DNA from: JANQHO01 sp965218075
Lineage (GTDB): Bacteria > Bacteroidota > Bacteroidia > Flavobacteriales > Schleiferiaceae
Direction of reading: 5' to 3'
DNA: 64,000 bases
NCBI GenBank assembly: GCA_965218075.1
Contig: CBDCJZ010000003.1
Span: 1,550,001-1,614,000, forward strand
Shown: positions 8,995 to 18,798 of the stretch, piece by piece
How the letters are laid out: the number at the start of each line of letters is the position of its first letter
Position numbering within the stretch: position 1 is the first letter of the stretch
Made by a program: the position numbers and the translations under genes
Notes under the pieces: model-generated
Told to the model about the DNA's origin: nothing
Seen by the model: only the letters and a program-made list of their open reading frames with translations
The model's database searches: none

Positions 8995-10551
8995 ATGAGT
9001 AACACAATTGGAAAAATCGGAAAAGTCAGAGTCCGTTTTGCCCCCAGTCCAACTGGGCCATTACACATAGGTGGCGTGCGAACAGCGCTATATAATTATT
9101 TGTTTGCTAAAAAACACAAAGGAGATTTTATTCTGAGGATAGAGGATACCGATCAAACTCGTTATGTGCATGGTGCAGAAGATTATATTATCGAGTCGCT
9201 GAAATGGTGTAAAATCATTCCCGATGAAGGCCAGGGTTTTGGAGGAAATTATGGCCCCTACCGCCAATCTGAAAGAAAAGATATATACCGCCAATATGCT
9301 GAGCAATTGGTAAATGATGGATATGCCTATTATGCCTTTGATACGGCTGAAGAGCTGGACAGAGTACACAAGCTGGCCAAACAGGCAAACACGCCCAACT
9401 GGCAATATAATGTGGTGACCCGTGCCAGCATGAAAAACTCACTAACTGTTCCCCGAACAGAGGTGGAAAGCCATATTGCTAATGGATCTCCTTATGTGAT
9501 ACGCATCAAGCTGCCACATAATGAAGAAGTGAAGTTTGAAGATATTGTAAGAGGCTGGGGGTCCGTAAATACCAATAACATGGACGATAAAGTTCTTTTT
9601 AAGTCAGACGGCATGCCTACTTACCATTTGGCCAAAGTGGTAGACGATAAATTAATGAATATCAGCCATGTGATACGTGGTGAAGAATGGTTATCTTCCA
9701 TTCCGTTGCATATTCTTTTATATCGCTACTTAGGCTGGGAAGAAAGCAGGCCGCAATTTGTACATCTTCCCTTAATATTAAAGCCCGAAGGCAAAGGCAA
9801 GCTTAGTAAAAGAGACGGTAACAAGTTGGGGTTTCCGGTATTTCCTTTGCAATGGAAAAATCCTGAAACTGACCAAGTATTTTCGGGCTACAAACAACAA
9901 GGCTATTTTGCCGAGGCCTTTATCAATATGTTGGCTTTGTTAGGTTGGAATCCAGGGACACAACAAGAGCTATTCTCTATGCGGGAATTGATCGAAACTT
10001 TTTCTCTGAGAAAAGTAAATAAAGCGTGTGTGCGCTATGACCACAATAAAGCCAAATGGTTTAACCAGCAATATCTACGCGTGAAAAGTGATGAAGAACT
10101 AGGAAAACTTTTAGTTGAAAAAGTGGAAAATAAAGGAGTAGAAGTTGCATTAGAATATGCCACTAAAGTAGCTTCCGTAATGAAAAAGCGGGCTCATTTC
10201 ATCGACGAAATCGTCACTAAAGGAGATTTTTTCTTTCAAGCTCCTACAACATATGACAAAAAAGCCATTGATAAAAAATGGGATGTTGATACCCATCACC
10301 ACCTAGAGCAGTTAAAAGAGCACTTCAGCCTCTTACAACATTTTGATGCCAAGAACATAGAAATGGCTTTTAAAGCTTACCTGACGAGTAATAATCTCAG
10401 TTTTGGCAAAGTAGGACCTGGCTTTCGTCTTGCGATCACTGGAAAGGAAATAGGGCCCTCCATATTTGATATCTGTGCCATAGTGGGTAAGAAAGAAACG
10501 CTGAGGAGATTAGAAACAGCCCTCGAAAAACTATTTGTTTTGAATGGATAA
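8995..10551 (+). CDS. gltX: Glutamate--tRNA ligase
   Basis: The enzyme attaches glutamate to tRNA-Glu in the cytoplasm and is class I. The ATG at 8995 gives 518 residues starting MSNTIGKIGKVRVRF. A TTG seven codons upstream would overlap the promoter box, so I prefer the ATG. The HIGH motif reads HIGG at residues 24-27 and the KMSKS-type loop reads KLSKRDG. The FAPSPTGPLHIGG context is that of GluRS rather than GlnRS. It overlaps folB by 8 bases on the same strand. It is divergent from the DUF4175 gene. Confidence 0.97.
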   Translation: MSNTIGKIGKVRVRFAPSPTGPLHIGGVRTALYNYLFAKKHKGDFILRIEDTDQTRYVHGAEDYIIESLKWCKIIPDEGQGFGGNYGPYRQSERKDIYRQYAEQLVNDGYAYYAFDTAEELDRVHKLAKQANTPNWQYNVVTRASMKNSLTVPRTEVESHIANGSPYVIRIKLPHNEEVKFEDIVRGWGSVNTNNMDDKVLFKSDGMPTYHLAKVVDDKLMNISHVIRGEEWLSSIPLHILLYRYLGWEESRPQFVHLPLILKPEGKGKLSKRDGNKLGFPVFPLQWKNPETDQVFSGYKQQGYFAEAFINMLALLGWNPGTQQELFSMRELIETFSLRKVNKACVRYDHNKAKWFNQQYLRVKSDEELGKLLVEKVENKGVEVALEYATKVASVMKKRAHFIDEIVTKGDFFFQAPTTYDKKAIDKKWDVDTHHHLEQLKEHFSLLQHFDAKNIEMAFKAYLTSNNLSFGKVGPGFRLAITGKEIGPSIFDICAIVGKKETLRRLETALEKLFVLNG

Positions 10552-10900
10552 AATAGTTGTTGAAGGCATCAAGCTTTTCGGCTATCACGGTTGTCTAGAT
10601 GAAGAAGGCAAAATAGGTACGAATTACAGAATAGATGTAACCGTTTGGGGAAATCTTTCCATGGCTACTAGAAGTGACAAGCTAAAACACACTATTGATT
10701 ATGTAATTATCAATAGTATAGTGAAAGGAGAAATGGCTATACGCTCCAAGTTAATAGAACACGTGGCCAATCGGATATTAGAGCGGTTTTTTATTGAAAT
10801 ACCACTGCTGCAAAAAGCTCAGATAAAATTATCCAAGCTTTACCCCCCCATTAATTGCGATGTGGAAAGCGTAAGTGTAGTGTTGAAAAAGAAGCGGTAA
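10544..10900 (+). CDS. folB: Dihydroneopterin aldolase
   Basis: FolB cleaves 7,8-dihydroneopterin to 6-hydroxymethyl-dihydropterin and glycolaldehyde in folate synthesis. The product has 118 residues, the family length, with the N-terminal GIKLFGYHGCLDEE signature (Tyr and His of the active site) and a C-terminal LSKLYPPI segment resembling the K-x-P loop. It overlaps the end of gltX by 8 bases, so the two are probably cotranscribed. No other folate gene is in the window except glyA, which uses the cofactor. Confidence 0.92.
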   Translation: MDKIVVEGIKLFGYHGCLDEEGKIGTNYRIDVTVWGNLSMATRSDKLKHTIDYVIINSIVKGEMAIRSKLIEHVANRILERFFIEIPLLQKAQIKLSKLYPPINCDVESVSVVLKKKR

Positions 10901-10934
10901 ACGACTCTTAGGATTGAATTTGTAATTTTGGGAA

Positions 10935-12146
10935 TCACAGTTCAAGAGTCTTTTCCACCAAATTATCCCCGCTCATCAAATGCTCAATGGGATTTTCCAG
11001 AACTTCTTTAATCTTAACCAGAACTCCTACCGACTCCCGGCCATCAATTATTCGATGATCATAAGAAAGGGCTACGTACATAATAGGGCGAATGTCAATT
11101 TTTCCCTTGATAGCTATTGGACGCTCTACAATGTTGTGCATTCCTAAAATAGCACTTTGCGGTGGATTGAGAATAGGGGTAGATAGCATAGAGCCAAAAA
11201 CCCCACCGTTGGTGATAGTAAAAGTACCGCCTGTCATCTCATCTGTAGTAATTTCATCTTTCCGAACGCGATTAGCCAAACGCTTGATTTCTTTCTCTAT
11301 GGCAGCAAAGCTCAGATTTTCAGCATTGCGAACTACCGGAACCATTAAGCCTTTGGGACCGCTAACAGCTATACTAATATCATAGTGATCAAAAACTACA
11401 AGGTCATCTCCGTCTATCATAGAGTTTATCTGAGGAAACTCCTTTAAAGCATTTATTACGGCCTTAGTAAAGAAGGACATAAAGCCAAGGCTCACACCGT
11501 GGGTTTCCTTAAAGTTTCCCTTGTATTTATTTCTCAATTCAAAAATGACACTCATATCTATCTCATTGAAAGTAGTAAGCATGGCTGTTTCGTTTTTAAC
11601 TGAAACTAGACGTTGAGCAAGCTTTCTGCGCAATAACGACATTCTCTTACGCTCATACCCCTTACGAGCATTATCCGGAGAACCCATAGAAGCCTGAGCT
11701 TTTACAGCATCGTTTTTAGTAACACGGTTATTTTTTCCCGTCCCAATTATGTTTTTTGGATCAATGCTTTTTTCATGCAGTATTTTACGGGCAGTAGGTG
11801 AAGGGATACCTCTAGCATAGGTTTCTTTTCGATAGGGGGTTTCTTCTTTACTCTCAAGTTCTTTATCTGGTGTTTTTGTTTCTTTCTTCTCATTTTCCTC
11901 AGGACTCCTGGCATCGGTATTTATAGTTGCAATTACTTGCCCGACTTCTATGGTTTCGCCATCACCTACAATAATAGATATTACTCCGGACTCCTCTGCA
12001 CAAATGGCGAGAGTGGCTTTATCTGAATTGAGTTCTACGATTTCTTGATCTTTTTTTACGTAATCTCCGCTGGAAGCAAACCATTCGGCTATTTCGACTT
12101 CCGATATTGACTCTCCAGGAGACGGGACTTTGACATCTATGTTCAT
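10935..12146 (-). CDS. sucB: 2-oxoglutarate dehydrogenase E2, dihydrolipoyl succinyltransferase
   Basis: The E2 core of the 2-oxoglutarate dehydrogenase complex passes succinyl groups from lipoamide to CoA in the TCA cycle. The 403 residues show three parts: an N-terminal lipoyl domain with the lipoylated lysine in NSDKATL (near residue 44), a peripheral subunit-binding domain (SPTARKILHEKSIDPKNI), and a catalytic domain ending with the active-site YDHRIIDGRE. A hydrophilic linker rich in Glu, Lys and Thr lies near residues 82-105. It follows sucA after a 14-bp gap, on the same strand, so the pair is an operon. It is convergent with folB. Confidence 0.95.
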   Translation of the reverse strand: MNIDVKVPSPGESISEVEIAEWFASSGDYVKKDQEIVELNSDKATLAICAEESGVISIIVGDGETIEVGQVIATINTDARSPEENEKKETKTPDKELESKEETPYRKETYARGIPSPTARKILHEKSIDPKNIIGTGKNNRVTKNDAVKAQASMGSPDNARKGYERKRMSLLRRKLAQRLVSVKNETAMLTTFNEIDMSVIFELRNKYKGNFKETHGVSLGFMSFFTKAVINALKEFPQINSMIDGDDLVVFDHYDISIAVSGPKGLMVPVVRNAENLSFAAIEKEIKRLANRVRKDEITTDEMTGGTFTITNGGVFGSMLSTPILNPPQSAILGMHNIVERPIAIKGKIDIRPIMYVALSYDHRIIDGRESVGVLVKIKEVLENPIEHLMSGDNLVEKTLEL

Positions 12147-12160
12147 TTCAACTTTATTCT

Positions 12161-14920
12161 TTAGAAGTTAAAAATACTGTGTATCAAATTTTCCTGTCTG
12201 TTGTTGTGAGCTTTTACAGAGCCATCAGCCGTACTTGCGCTGGGAGGCGGACTGATTACTTTGTCAATTTTAATAGGAAAATTTATCTGTACGAAATAAG
12301 CAGCGCCCATATTGGCGGGTTCTTCCTGTGCCCAAATTACTTTTTCCACATTTTTATAGCTGGCAAGCAATTTTATTATTTCCATTTCAGTAATGGGATA
12401 AAGTTGTTCTACTCGAACGAAAGCAATATCATTCCTCATTTTTTCATCTCGTATACGATCTACATCATAATATAACTTACCACTTAAGAATATCAGCTTT
12501 TTTACGTTGTTTTTATTGGTAATTCTTGGGTCATCTATTAATTCATGAAACTGACCCCTTGCAAGATCTTCTAGTGGTGAAACCACTTTGGGATGCCGCA
12601 GCAAACTTTTGGGTGTCATGACTATTAGTGGTTTTCTAAAATCCCTTAGCATTTGTCTTCTAAGAAGATGAAAGAGGTTAGCCGGTGTAGTGATATTCAT
12701 CACCTGTATGTTATATTGTGCACATTGCTGTAACCAACGTTCCAAGCGAGCGCTAGAATGCTCTGCACCTTGTCCCTCATATCCATGTGGGAGATAAAGC
12801 ACTATTCCATTCTGGATTTTCCATTTATCTTCAGCAGCTGTCAGAAATTGGTCTACAATTATTTGAGCCCCATTAAAGAAGTCTCCAAATTGTGCTTCCC
12901 AGATTACTAATGTTTCCGGAGATGCCATGGCATAACCATAATCGAAGCCAAGGACGCTATATTCAGACAGTGGAGAATTATAGATGGCAAAACGGCCTTT
13001 TCGTCCTTTAATGTTATTAAGTGGGATATGGGATACCTCTGAAGATTCTTCTACAATTACGGCATGGCGATGCGAAAAAGTTCCTCGTTCACTGTCTTCA
13101 CCACTAAGCCTCACATTGTAACCATCCATGAGCATAGAACCATAGGCAAGTAGTTCGACCATTGCCCAGTCAAGGGAGTTTTTTTCATGGACCATATTCC
13201 AGCGCTGTCTCATAAGCTTTTGCGTCTTGGAAAAGAACTTTTTATCTTCAGGAAGCGAGCTAATGGTTTTAGCAATCTGCCTTAGTTTTTGAAGCTCAAA
13301 AGAAGTGTCTATCGGCTCATAAAGGTCTTCTTGATTTGCAATAGGATAATATTTCCATTGATCTGCCATAAAAGGTGTGAGGAAATTCTTTTCTATTTTT
13401 TTAGACTCATCGAATTCCATTTCGAGAGTTTTCCTGAAATCCTTTTCCAAACCTTCAATGAAGGCGTTATCAATGATTCCTTCTCGTTTTAGTTTTTCAT
13501 TGTATATATCTTTCGGATTGGGATGTTTGCTGATTGCATTATATAAAAGAGGCTGTGTAAAGCGCGGTTCATCCCCTTCACTGTGTCCATACTTTCTATA
13601 ACAAAGTAAGTCGATAAAAATGTCCCTTTTATAAGCTTGACGGTAATCAATCGCAAATTGGAAGACATAGGTCACTGCCTCTACATCATCCCCATTGACA
13701 TGCAGTACTGGAGCCAGAATCACTTTGGCTACATCAGTGCAATAAGTGCTGGAGCGAGCATCTAGGTAGTTGGTAGTAAAGCCGACTTGATTGTTAATCA
13801 CTATATGGATTGTTCCTCCCGTATTATACCCTTTGAGGCGTTCCATTTGTACTACTTCATAGATAATACCCTGGCCGGCAATAGCTGCATCACCGTGGAT
13901 AAGGATGGGCATCACCTTACTAGCATCCTTGTTGTAATAAGTATTGATCTTGGCCCTGGCGATACCTTCTACAACGGCATCAACAGCTTCGAGATGAGAA
14001 GGATTGGGAGATAGGTTTAGTTTTATAGTTTCACCATTATCTAGCTTTACTTTTGACGAGTATCCCAAGTGATATTTGACATCTCCGTCAAATTCACTCT
14101 CATAAAACTCTTTACCCTGATATTCACTGAAGATATCGTGTTGGGTCTTTCCGAAAATATTAGATAGCACGTTGAGCCTCCCACGGTGTGCCATACCCAT
14201 GACGAATTCTTTGACACCTTGATCCGAAGCTCTTCTAATGGCAAAATGCAAAGCGGCTATCAGGGCTTCAGCTCCCTCAATGGAAAACCGCTTCTGACCT
14301 GCGAATTTTGTATTGAGAAAATTCTCAAAAGCTACAGCTTGATTGAGATTTCTTAAAATTTTCTTTTTCTCGTTAATTGTGAAGTTTGGCTGGACGTCGG
14401 CTTGATTAAGCTTATTTTGCAACCACCTAACGAGATCCGAGTCTCGGATATACATGTATTCTATTCCAATGGATTGGCAATAGATTCTTTGCAGGTGCTC
14501 TATGATATTTCTTAGTGTATCAGATTTGGGTTGACCTAATTCCTTAGCTGCCTGAAAAGGCTTGTCTAAATCACTTTTAGAAAGGCCAAAATTTTCAATA
14601 TCCAAAGTGGGTGTATAGACTCTCCGTGCTCGTATCGGATTGGTTTGAGCAAACAGATGACCACGTGAGCGATAGGCATTGATAAGGTTAATTACCAAAA
14701 ATTCTTTTCGAATTTCTTCTACTATTTCGTCATGATTGAGTACGTGATGAGCGATATGTTCTCTGTCTATGCTTTCTCCATATTCCTCAGTTGCAAAGTC
14801 ATAACCTTGAAAAAAAGCTTTCCAACTAGGCTCTACAGAATCCGGATACTCAAGATATTTCTGGTATAAGTCATCAATAAAATTAATGTGAGTTCCTCCT
14901 AGAAAGGAAAATCTGTCCAT
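12161..14920 (-). CDS. sucA: 2-oxoglutarate dehydrogenase E1
   Basis: E1 is the thiamine-diphosphate-dependent decarboxylase of the 2-oxoglutarate dehydrogenase complex. The ATG at 14920 (MDRFSFLGG) gives 919 residues. The frame is open upstream to 15010, but the family begins close to this Met. Features in order are the N-terminal YPDSVEPSWKAFFQGYD segment, GMAHRGRLNVL, HGDAA followed by GGTIHIVINNQVGFTT (thiamine-diphosphate and metal site), the AQFGDFFNGAQI segment and GYEGQGAEHSSARLERWLQ. It shares an operon with sucB. Having both subunits implies an oxidative TCA cycle, which strongly reduced Bacteroidota symbionts often lose. Confidence 0.96.
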   Translation of the reverse strand: MDRFSFLGGTHINFIDDLYQKYLEYPDSVEPSWKAFFQGYDFATEEYGESIDREHIAHHVLNHDEIVEEIRKEFLVINLINAYRSRGHLFAQTNPIRARRVYTPTLDIENFGLSKSDLDKPFQAAKELGQPKSDTLRNIIEHLQRIYCQSIGIEYMYIRDSDLVRWLQNKLNQADVQPNFTINEKKKILRNLNQAVAFENFLNTKFAGQKRFSIEGAEALIAALHFAIRRASDQGVKEFVMGMAHRGRLNVLSNIFGKTQHDIFSEYQGKEFYESEFDGDVKYHLGYSSKVKLDNGETIKLNLSPNPSHLEAVDAVVEGIARAKINTYYNKDASKVMPILIHGDAAIAGQGIIYEVVQMERLKGYNTGGTIHIVINNQVGFTTNYLDARSSTYCTDVAKVILAPVLHVNGDDVEAVTYVFQFAIDYRQAYKRDIFIDLLCYRKYGHSEGDEPRFTQPLLYNAISKHPNPKDIYNEKLKREGIIDNAFIEGLEKDFRKTLEMEFDESKKIEKNFLTPFMADQWKYYPIANQEDLYEPIDTSFELQKLRQIAKTISSLPEDKKFFSKTQKLMRQRWNMVHEKNSLDWAMVELLAYGSMLMDGYNVRLSGEDSERGTFSHRHAVIVEESSEVSHIPLNNIKGRKGRFAIYNSPLSEYSVLGFDYGYAMASPETLVIWEAQFGDFFNGAQIIVDQFLTAAEDKWKIQNGIVLYLPHGYEGQGAEHSSARLERWLQQCAQYNIQVMNITTPANLFHLLRRQMLRDFRKPLIVMTPKSLLRHPKVVSPLEDLARGQFHELIDDPRITNKNNVKKLIFLSGKLYYDVDRIRDEKMRNDIAFVRVEQLYPITEMEIIKLLASYKNVEKVIWAQEEPANMGAAYFVQINFPIKIDKVISPPPSASTADGSVKAHNNRQENLIHSIFNF

Positions 14921-15693
14921 AGTTAATATTTTTGCATTCAAGTGATTGACAAAATTGAAGCTTTTTTTATTTTTAATTAGCAGATTCAAGTCACAAATGC
15001 AGCTCTTCAAAAGATGATTTATTAAGTATTTTTCAGAGGAAAGAGGCCACCTCCTTTTTATCTGAATGGATAAAACAACTTAATTATTACCTCCTAATCT
15101 AAAGCTGCCAACAATAGTCAGTCATTTAGGCCACGAACAGAGGTAAACAATTGAAGTGATGTCAGCAGTGGGGCATAGCCAAAACCAAATAGCATATCAG
15201 CATTCTGAACTACTGATATAGTTTATTACCTTAGCATCAAAATAAAAGAGGGTAAAATATTCTAAGGTAAAATCCACTTATAGCAAAAGAACAGTTAGTC
15301 GATGAGTTAAAGTCAATCAAAGACTTTTGGAAAGTTCAACAAGTACTTATAATAATTAATCCCCAGCAAGAACTTCAATGAGCATCGAGCCTAGCAAAAC
15401 ATCCTACTCTTTCAAAACATCGGATCACTGATATCATCCGAGGATACAACTTTCAGGGTTTAAGGAGGTTGCAAATACGATTATATGACTTTAGAGCGAG
15501 AGAAGAAATTTCTAAAGTTCTGTGAAAAATAGACGGCAAATTTGTTGCCCTAAATTGTTTACAATTTAGTCTTTTGTATTTTTCGCTTTCGAAAAGACTT
15601 TTGATTTTATTATTAATTATGAGTGCATTCTTAATTATTGCTATTTTAAATAGCTCATTCAGGAATTAAACCAAATAAGTATATTAGTATGTT
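14921..15693 (+). other. Intergenic stretch with an unrecognised decayed frame
   Basis: No intact gene is visible between sucA and the efflux operon. On the plus strand from about 15283 to 15528 one frame is open for about 80 codons apart from a single TGA near 15379. Its translation (for example AKEQLVDELKSIKDFWK, later LAKHPTLSKHRITDIIRG) is protein-like but I cannot assign it. It may be an old transposase or regulator remnant. A compact hairpin at 15550-15569 is listed separately. Confidence 0.35.
15550..15569. repeat. Perfect 9-bp inverted repeat upstream of the RND operon
   Basis: CTAAATTGT and ACAATTTAG are perfect reverse complements separated by two bases, followed by a T-rich run. 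The site lies 125 bp upstream of the RND permease ATG. It could be a terminator for an upstream remnant or an operator for the efflux operon. The sequence alone does not decide. Confidence 0.45.
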
Positions 15694-18600
15694 ATGATAA
15701 AATTGTCATTTCAGAACCCCTATCTGGTTGTGGTATTGGCTATTCTGGTGACAGTGCTGGCTGGGGTTTTGATTCCAAGGATGCCTGTGGATATTCTTCC
15801 CCAATTCAAAAAATCTGCTATGCAGATACTGACTCTTTATCCGGGTATGCCTGCTGAGATAGTGGAAAAAGACATTACTAGTCGGATGGAACGTTGGACG
15901 GGGCAATCGCCCGGCATTGAAAAACAATTATCTAAGAGCATAATGGGGGTTAGTATTGTAACCAACTTCTATGGGGAAGATGTGGATCCTGCTGAGGCGA
16001 TGGCTAATACTTCATCCTATGCGATGAGCGATATGTATTACCAACCACCCGGAACATTGCCCCCCATGGTGCAACCATTTGACCCTACGGCAAGCAAACC
16101 CCTAATGTTGCTAACTGTAAGCAGCAAAGAAAGAAGTGGAAAGGAGTTGTACGACATAGCTTACTACAACCTTCGACAGATGTTGAGCGGAGTGCCGGGA
16201 ATTATAGCTCCTGCTGCCTATGGAGGTTCCTTGAGGAGAATTCACATCTATGTGAATCCCTTAAAACTGGAAGCCCTAGGTATTTCTCAAACACAGGTAA
16301 ATGATGCTATTCATAAGAACACAACTATGATTCCTTCCGGAATTGCTCAAATAGGCATGATCAATTATGGAATTGATGCCAAGGGCATGATCATAGATGT
16401 AAAAGACTTTAATGATATTGTCATTACCTATAAGAATGGCAAGCCCATCTATATCAAAGATGTCGGCTATGCGGATGATGCCAGCGCAATACAGACAAAC
16501 ATTGCCCGAGTAGACAGCAAAGAACAGGTTTATCTTCCGATATTCAAGCGACCGGGAGCAAATACCATTGCTTCGGTAGAAGCGGTGAAAAATGTCATTC
16601 CCAACCTGAAAGAACGAATGCCTGAAGACTTGGAACTTAATGTAATCTTTGATCAAAGCTCTTATGTACGCAATTCCATTTCGGGATTGACTAATGCCGG
16701 TCTTGGTGGTTTGATACTGGTAGTAATTGTACTGATTCTATTTCTGGGTAACTTCCGCTCAGCACTCATTGTTTCTATTAGTCTCCCACTTTCTGTACTG
16801 TTTGCCTTTGTAGTACTCTCCTTTAGTGGCCAGGCTATTAATAGCATTACGTTAGGCGGTATCACATTGGTATTGGGACTTTTGGTGGATAATTCTATTG
16901 TGGTGCTTGAAAACATAGATCGCCATCTTCGGATGGGTAAATCAGCATGGCAGGCTGCTTTGGATGCTTCGCACGAAGTAGCTACACCTGTATTGGCATC
17001 TACATTGGTTATCATGGTGGTATTCTTTCCAGTGATATTCCTTACAGGAATAGCGAAATTTCTTTTTTCACCGCTTGCTATTACTGTAGTCGCTGCTATG
17101 ATCGGCTCGTACATATTCTCGCTTACTCTGATACCTTTGGCAACTGCTTACTTGTTCCGAGATCAGCTGTCTAAAAGGAACAATACATCTGGAAAAAATA
17201 TCCTGAGCTTATTCCAAAGGTTTATTGATCGTTTATCCAAACGTTATGAGCACAGCTTGCAGAAAGCCCTGAAATACAAATGGATTGTCTTGAGCGGAGT
17301 AACTGCTCTGTTCGTCTTTTCCTTGCTCCTGATGAAAAATCGGGGTTATGAGTTGTTCCCGCAATCCGATGTGGGACAAATGGAAATACAAGTACGCATG
17401 GAATCAGGAACTCCTTTGAAAGTGGCAGAACAGATCATCGCAGAAATGGAGCAAGTGATACGGGATGAATTTGGAAATGATTTGCAGCAACTGATTTCCA
17501 ACATCGGTATTTTTTATGATCTACCTGCTGCTTATACTCCCAACTCTGGCACACAGGATGCTTTTATTGGAGTACAATTAAGAGAAGACCATCTCATTAG
17601 TATATTTGAATATGCATCCCGTTTACGAACCATTCTACATGAGAAGTTTCCCGGTATCGAGGTCAGCTTTAATACAGGCGGGCTAATCACAACTGCACTC
17701 AACGAGGGGAAGCCTGCTCCAATAGATATTCAGGTGATTGGAGATGACTTGAAAGTTCTGCGGGAAATTGCCGAGCGTTTGCGCGATACCATTGCTGCCA
17801 TTCCCAATACAAGGGACGTTCGCATATTGCAACGCATGGATCAGCCGACTAAAGATATTAATCTTGACCGAATCAAAGCAGCAGAGCTGGGTGTGGAGCC
17901 AGTGGATGCTATCAAGAATATCGTAAGTACGCTCAACTCATCCGCTACCTTTGATAAGGCGTTCTGGATCGACGAAAGGAATGGCAATCATTATTATGTA
18001 GGGGTTACTTATCCCGAATATCTCATAAATAACGAGCATATACTTACGAATATTACTGTGAATAGTCAGACCCATTCGAAACCTGTGCCCTTCCGGAACT
18101 TTTCGAAAATCAGTGAATCCACTAATGCTGTTGAGATCAATCATTACAACCTGCAGAGAGAGTTCAATGTATACGCAAATGTAGAGGGGACAGATATCGG
18201 CAATGTTTCCGATGAGATACAAACACGGATAGATGCGATGAAATTTTCGGCAGGTTACAAAGTGAGATTCCGTGGTGAAGTCGCCACTATGAAAAGCTCT
18301 TTCGCCGATCTCGGGCTGGGTTTAGGACTGGCTGTTGTACTGGCTTTTCTGATTATTACACCACTATTCCGCTCATTCCGACAACCCTTTATTGTCATTA
18401 TGACCTTTCCCCTTGGAATTATTGGGGTTGCCTTGCTGATGTGGATAACAAACACTTATCTCAGTATTCAATCCCTCATGGGAATTATCATGATGGTAGG
18501 CATTTCGGTTTCTTACGGGAACATCTTAGTTGACCGCATCAATGCGCTGGTAAAAGAAGGTAAGACAAAAATAGAAGCTGTTGTGACCGGAGCGAGCAAT

Positions 18601-18798
18601 CGCTTCCGACCAGTACTGATGACAGCGGGAACAACTATTTTCGCTTTGCTTCCCACAGCAACAACAATTAGGGCAGGTTTAGAATCCAACGTACCTCTAG
18701 CTATTGCCGTCATTGGCGGGACTTTCATGGCTATGGTGCTGACCTTGTATATTATTCCCATTCTTTACTTACTCATTACTAAGACCAATTCAAAATGA
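15694..18798 (+). CDS. RND efflux transporter permease
   Basis: An inner-membrane proton antiporter of the AcrB/CusA superfamily that pumps drugs or metals through a tripartite channel. The 1034 residues match the family. It has a TM1 at residues 8-28, a large periplasmic loop, a TM2-TM7 block from about 335, a second loop and a TM8-TM12 block from about 870. The TM4 motif GLLVDNSIVVLEN carries one Asp (residue 399) followed by Asn, where AcrB-type pumps have two Asp, so the substrate class is uncertain. It overlaps the adaptor gene by 4 bases (ATGA). The permease-adaptor-TolC order and the apparently richer G+C look suggest possible acquisition, which is inference. Confidence 0.95.
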   Translation: MIKLSFQNPYLVVVLAILVTVLAGVLIPRMPVDILPQFKKSAMQILTLYPGMPAEIVEKDITSRMERWTGQSPGIEKQLSKSIMGVSIVTNFYGEDVDPAEAMANTSSYAMSDMYYQPPGTLPPMVQPFDPTASKPLMLLTVSSKERSGKELYDIAYYNLRQMLSGVPGIIAPAAYGGSLRRIHIYVNPLKLEALGISQTQVNDAIHKNTTMIPSGIAQIGMINYGIDAKGMIIDVKDFNDIVITYKNGKPIYIKDVGYADDASAIQTNIARVDSKEQVYLPIFKRPGANTIASVEAVKNVIPNLKERMPEDLELNVIFDQSSYVRNSISGLTNAGLGGLILVVIVLILFLGNFRSALIVSISLPLSVLFAFVVLSFSGQAINSITLGGITLVLGLLVDNSIVVLENIDRHLRMGKSAWQAALDASHEVATPVLASTLVIMVVFFPVIFLTGIAKFLFSPLAITVVAAMIGSYIFSLTLIPLATAYLFRDQLSKRNNTSGKNILSLFQRFIDRLSKRYEHSLQKALKYKWIVLSGVTALFVFSLLLMKNRGYELFPQSDVGQMEIQVRMESGTPLKVAEQIIAEMEQVIRDEFGNDLQQLISNIGIFYDLPAAYTPNSGTQDAFIGVQLREDHLISIFEYASRLRTILHEKFPGIEVSFNTGGLITTALNEGKPAPIDIQVIGDDLKVLREIAERLRDTIAAIPNTRDVRILQRMDQPTKDINLDRIKAAELGVEPVDAIKNIVSTLNSSATFDKAFWIDERNGNHYYVGVTYPEYLINNEHILTNITVNSQTHSKPVPFRNFSKISESTNAVEINHYNLQREFNVYANVEGTDIGNVSDEIQTRIDAMKFSAGYKVRFRGEVATMKSSFADLGLGLGLAVVLAFLIITPLFRSFRQPFIVIMTFPLGIIGVALLMWITNTYLSIQSLMGIIMMVGISVSYGNILVDRINALVKEGKTKIEAVVTGASNRFRPVLMTAGTTIFALLPTATTIRAGLESNVPLAIAVIGGTFMAMVLTLYIIPILYLLITKTNSK

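Noticed and set aside
10903..10950. GACTCTT and AAGAGTC as a bidirectional terminator between folB and sucB
   Set aside because: The arms are only seven bases with a 34-base loop, and the right arm lies inside the coding end of sucB.
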